This document shows positions 63,499 through 64,000 of a stretch of 64,000 nt of DNA, piece after piece (the first letter of the stretch is position 1; every line of letters starts with the position of its first letter). This DNA comes from Anabaena sp. PCC 7108 (GTDB taxonomy: Bacteria; Cyanobacteriota; Cyanobacteriia; Cyanobacteriales; Nostocaceae), in NCBI RefSeq assembly GCF_000332135.1, contig NZ_KB235896.1, positions 5,153,356 to 5,217,355 on the forward strand. Direction: 5' to 3'. Under the pieces are notes generated by a model. The model did not search any database. It had not been told where the DNA came from and saw nothing but the letters and a program-made list of their open reading frames with translations. The position numbers and the translations under genes are program-made.

Positions 63499-64000
63499 AT
63501 GGCTGAAGAATTAAATTTTCAAAGTGATGCTAGTAATCGCCTACCACCCCAAAACATTGAAGCAGAAGAAGCTATTTTGGGGGGAATTCTATTAGATCCA
63601 GAAGCAATTGGTCGAGTTAGCGATCATCTCGTCCCTGAAGCCTTTTACATTAACGCCCATAGAGAAATATATCAAGCCGCCTTGCGTCTTCACGCTCAAA
63701 GTAAACCCACAGACTTACTTTCCCTTACCACTTGGCTAACTGATAACGATAAACTTACTCTCATTGGTGGTAGAAATAAATTAGCAACTTTAGTAGATCG
63801 CACAGTTTCAGCCGTTAACATAGATGCATTAGCAGGATTAGTAGTTGAAAAATACCTACGACGACAATTAATTAAAGCTGGTAATGAAATTGTCCATCTT
63901 GGTTTTGAAACAGAAACTGAGTTACCCATAGTTCTTGACCAAGCAGAACAGAAAGTTTTTGGTGTTACTCAAGAAAAACCTCAATCAGGTTTAGTTCACA
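63499..64000 (+). CDS. dnaB: Replicative DNA helicase DnaB, 5' part
   Basis: The frame opens at ATG 63499 (MAEELNFQSDASNRLPPQNI) and runs off the right edge after 167 codons. The N-terminal DnaB domain is visible: IEAEEAILGGILLDPEAIGR, EAFYINAHREIYQAALRLHA and VEKYLRRQLIKAGNEIVH. DnaB unwinds DNA at the replication fork as a hexamer. The helicase core, and any intein as found in some cyanobacterial dnaB genes, would lie outside. Confidence 0.95.
   Translation, partial: MAEELNFQSDASNRLPPQNIEAEEAILGGILLDPEAIGRVSDHLVPEAFYINAHREIYQAALRLHAQSKPTDLLSLTTWLTDNDKLTLIGGRNKLATLVDRTVSAVNIDALAGLVVEKYLRRQLIKAGNEIVHLGFETETELPIVLDQAEQKVFGVTQEKPQSGLVH

Overview
The window is chromosomal DNA of a filamentous, probably heterocyst-forming cyanobacterium (order Nostocales). 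The evidence is an AT-rich background, scattered GCGATCGC (HIP1) octamers (for example near 2886 and 3685), a phycobilin lyase (cpcT-like), short tandemly repeated heptanucleotides (STRR) of the kind described in heterocystous strains, a fused modBC gene, and many proteins of cyanobacterial type (YvcK with membrane anchor, DUF3288, DUF3352, ClpC, UbiB/ABC1 kinases). I see no rRNA, prophage, CRISPR array or intact transposase. One tRNA is present (tRNA-Cys, 11162-11233, minus).

Layout. 1-9117: a truncated membrane-anchored repeat protein; a succinyl-CoA-synthetase-like beta/alpha pair whose key catalytic residues have changed; a B12-binding radical SAM enzyme; and a 1213-residue HTH/NB-ARC/14-WD40 signalling ATPase. 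9118-11350: a sparse zone with three small orphan proteins, stem-loops and tRNA-Cys. 11353-16200: cpcT, then the phosphate operon pstS-pstC-pstA-pstB (minus), preceded by five TTAA blocks about 11 bp apart that look like a Pho box array. 16455-28010: housekeeping genes (ruvC, yvcK-like, tsaE, pyrC-like, lepB, MOSC protein, gatD-like, clpC) mixed with hypotheticals, two kinds of MITE-like element and STRR arrays. 28353-36481: DUF3288 protein, an MCE/Mla-type lipid transporter pair, a CrtI/CrtH-like oxidoreductase, a HigA-like fragment, and an iron-siderophore-type permease and ATPase separated by two exported low-complexity proteins on the other strand. 36557-51750: DUF2805 and DUF362 proteins, modBC, an apparently exported GST, a tandem-duplicated QueD-like protein, a PrsW-type protease, a methyltransferase, mscL, a DUF3352 protein, an M1 aminopeptidase and a UbiB-family kinase.

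52004-61621 (minus) is the most coherent accessory block: seven glycosyltransferase-like genes (three tandem paralogues of one GT-A-like family, one GT10-like, two GT-B-like, one further GT-A-like) around an ABC exporter. It has the look of an operon for making and exporting a cell-surface or envelope glycan. The exporter carries a 154-residue C-terminal extension that reads as two successive histidine-kinase dimerisation (HisKA-like) hairpins, both without the phospho-acceptor histidine; I consider this the most unusual architecture in the window. The window ends with gloB-like, rplI with a clear terminator, and the 5' part of dnaB.

Repeats matter here. Two loci (18588-18733 and 28653-28892) carry the same composite STRR in opposite orientation, and the start codons of tsaE and of the mlaF-like gene lie inside heptamer repeats. 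Two elements share AGGACTTACGCA terminal inverted repeats and another has GTAGTCTGTCAA ends flanked by TA. Small degenerate ORFs (a HigA N-terminal fragment, a Uma2 fragment) point to gene decay. All functions are inferred from reading the sequence; no database search was run.
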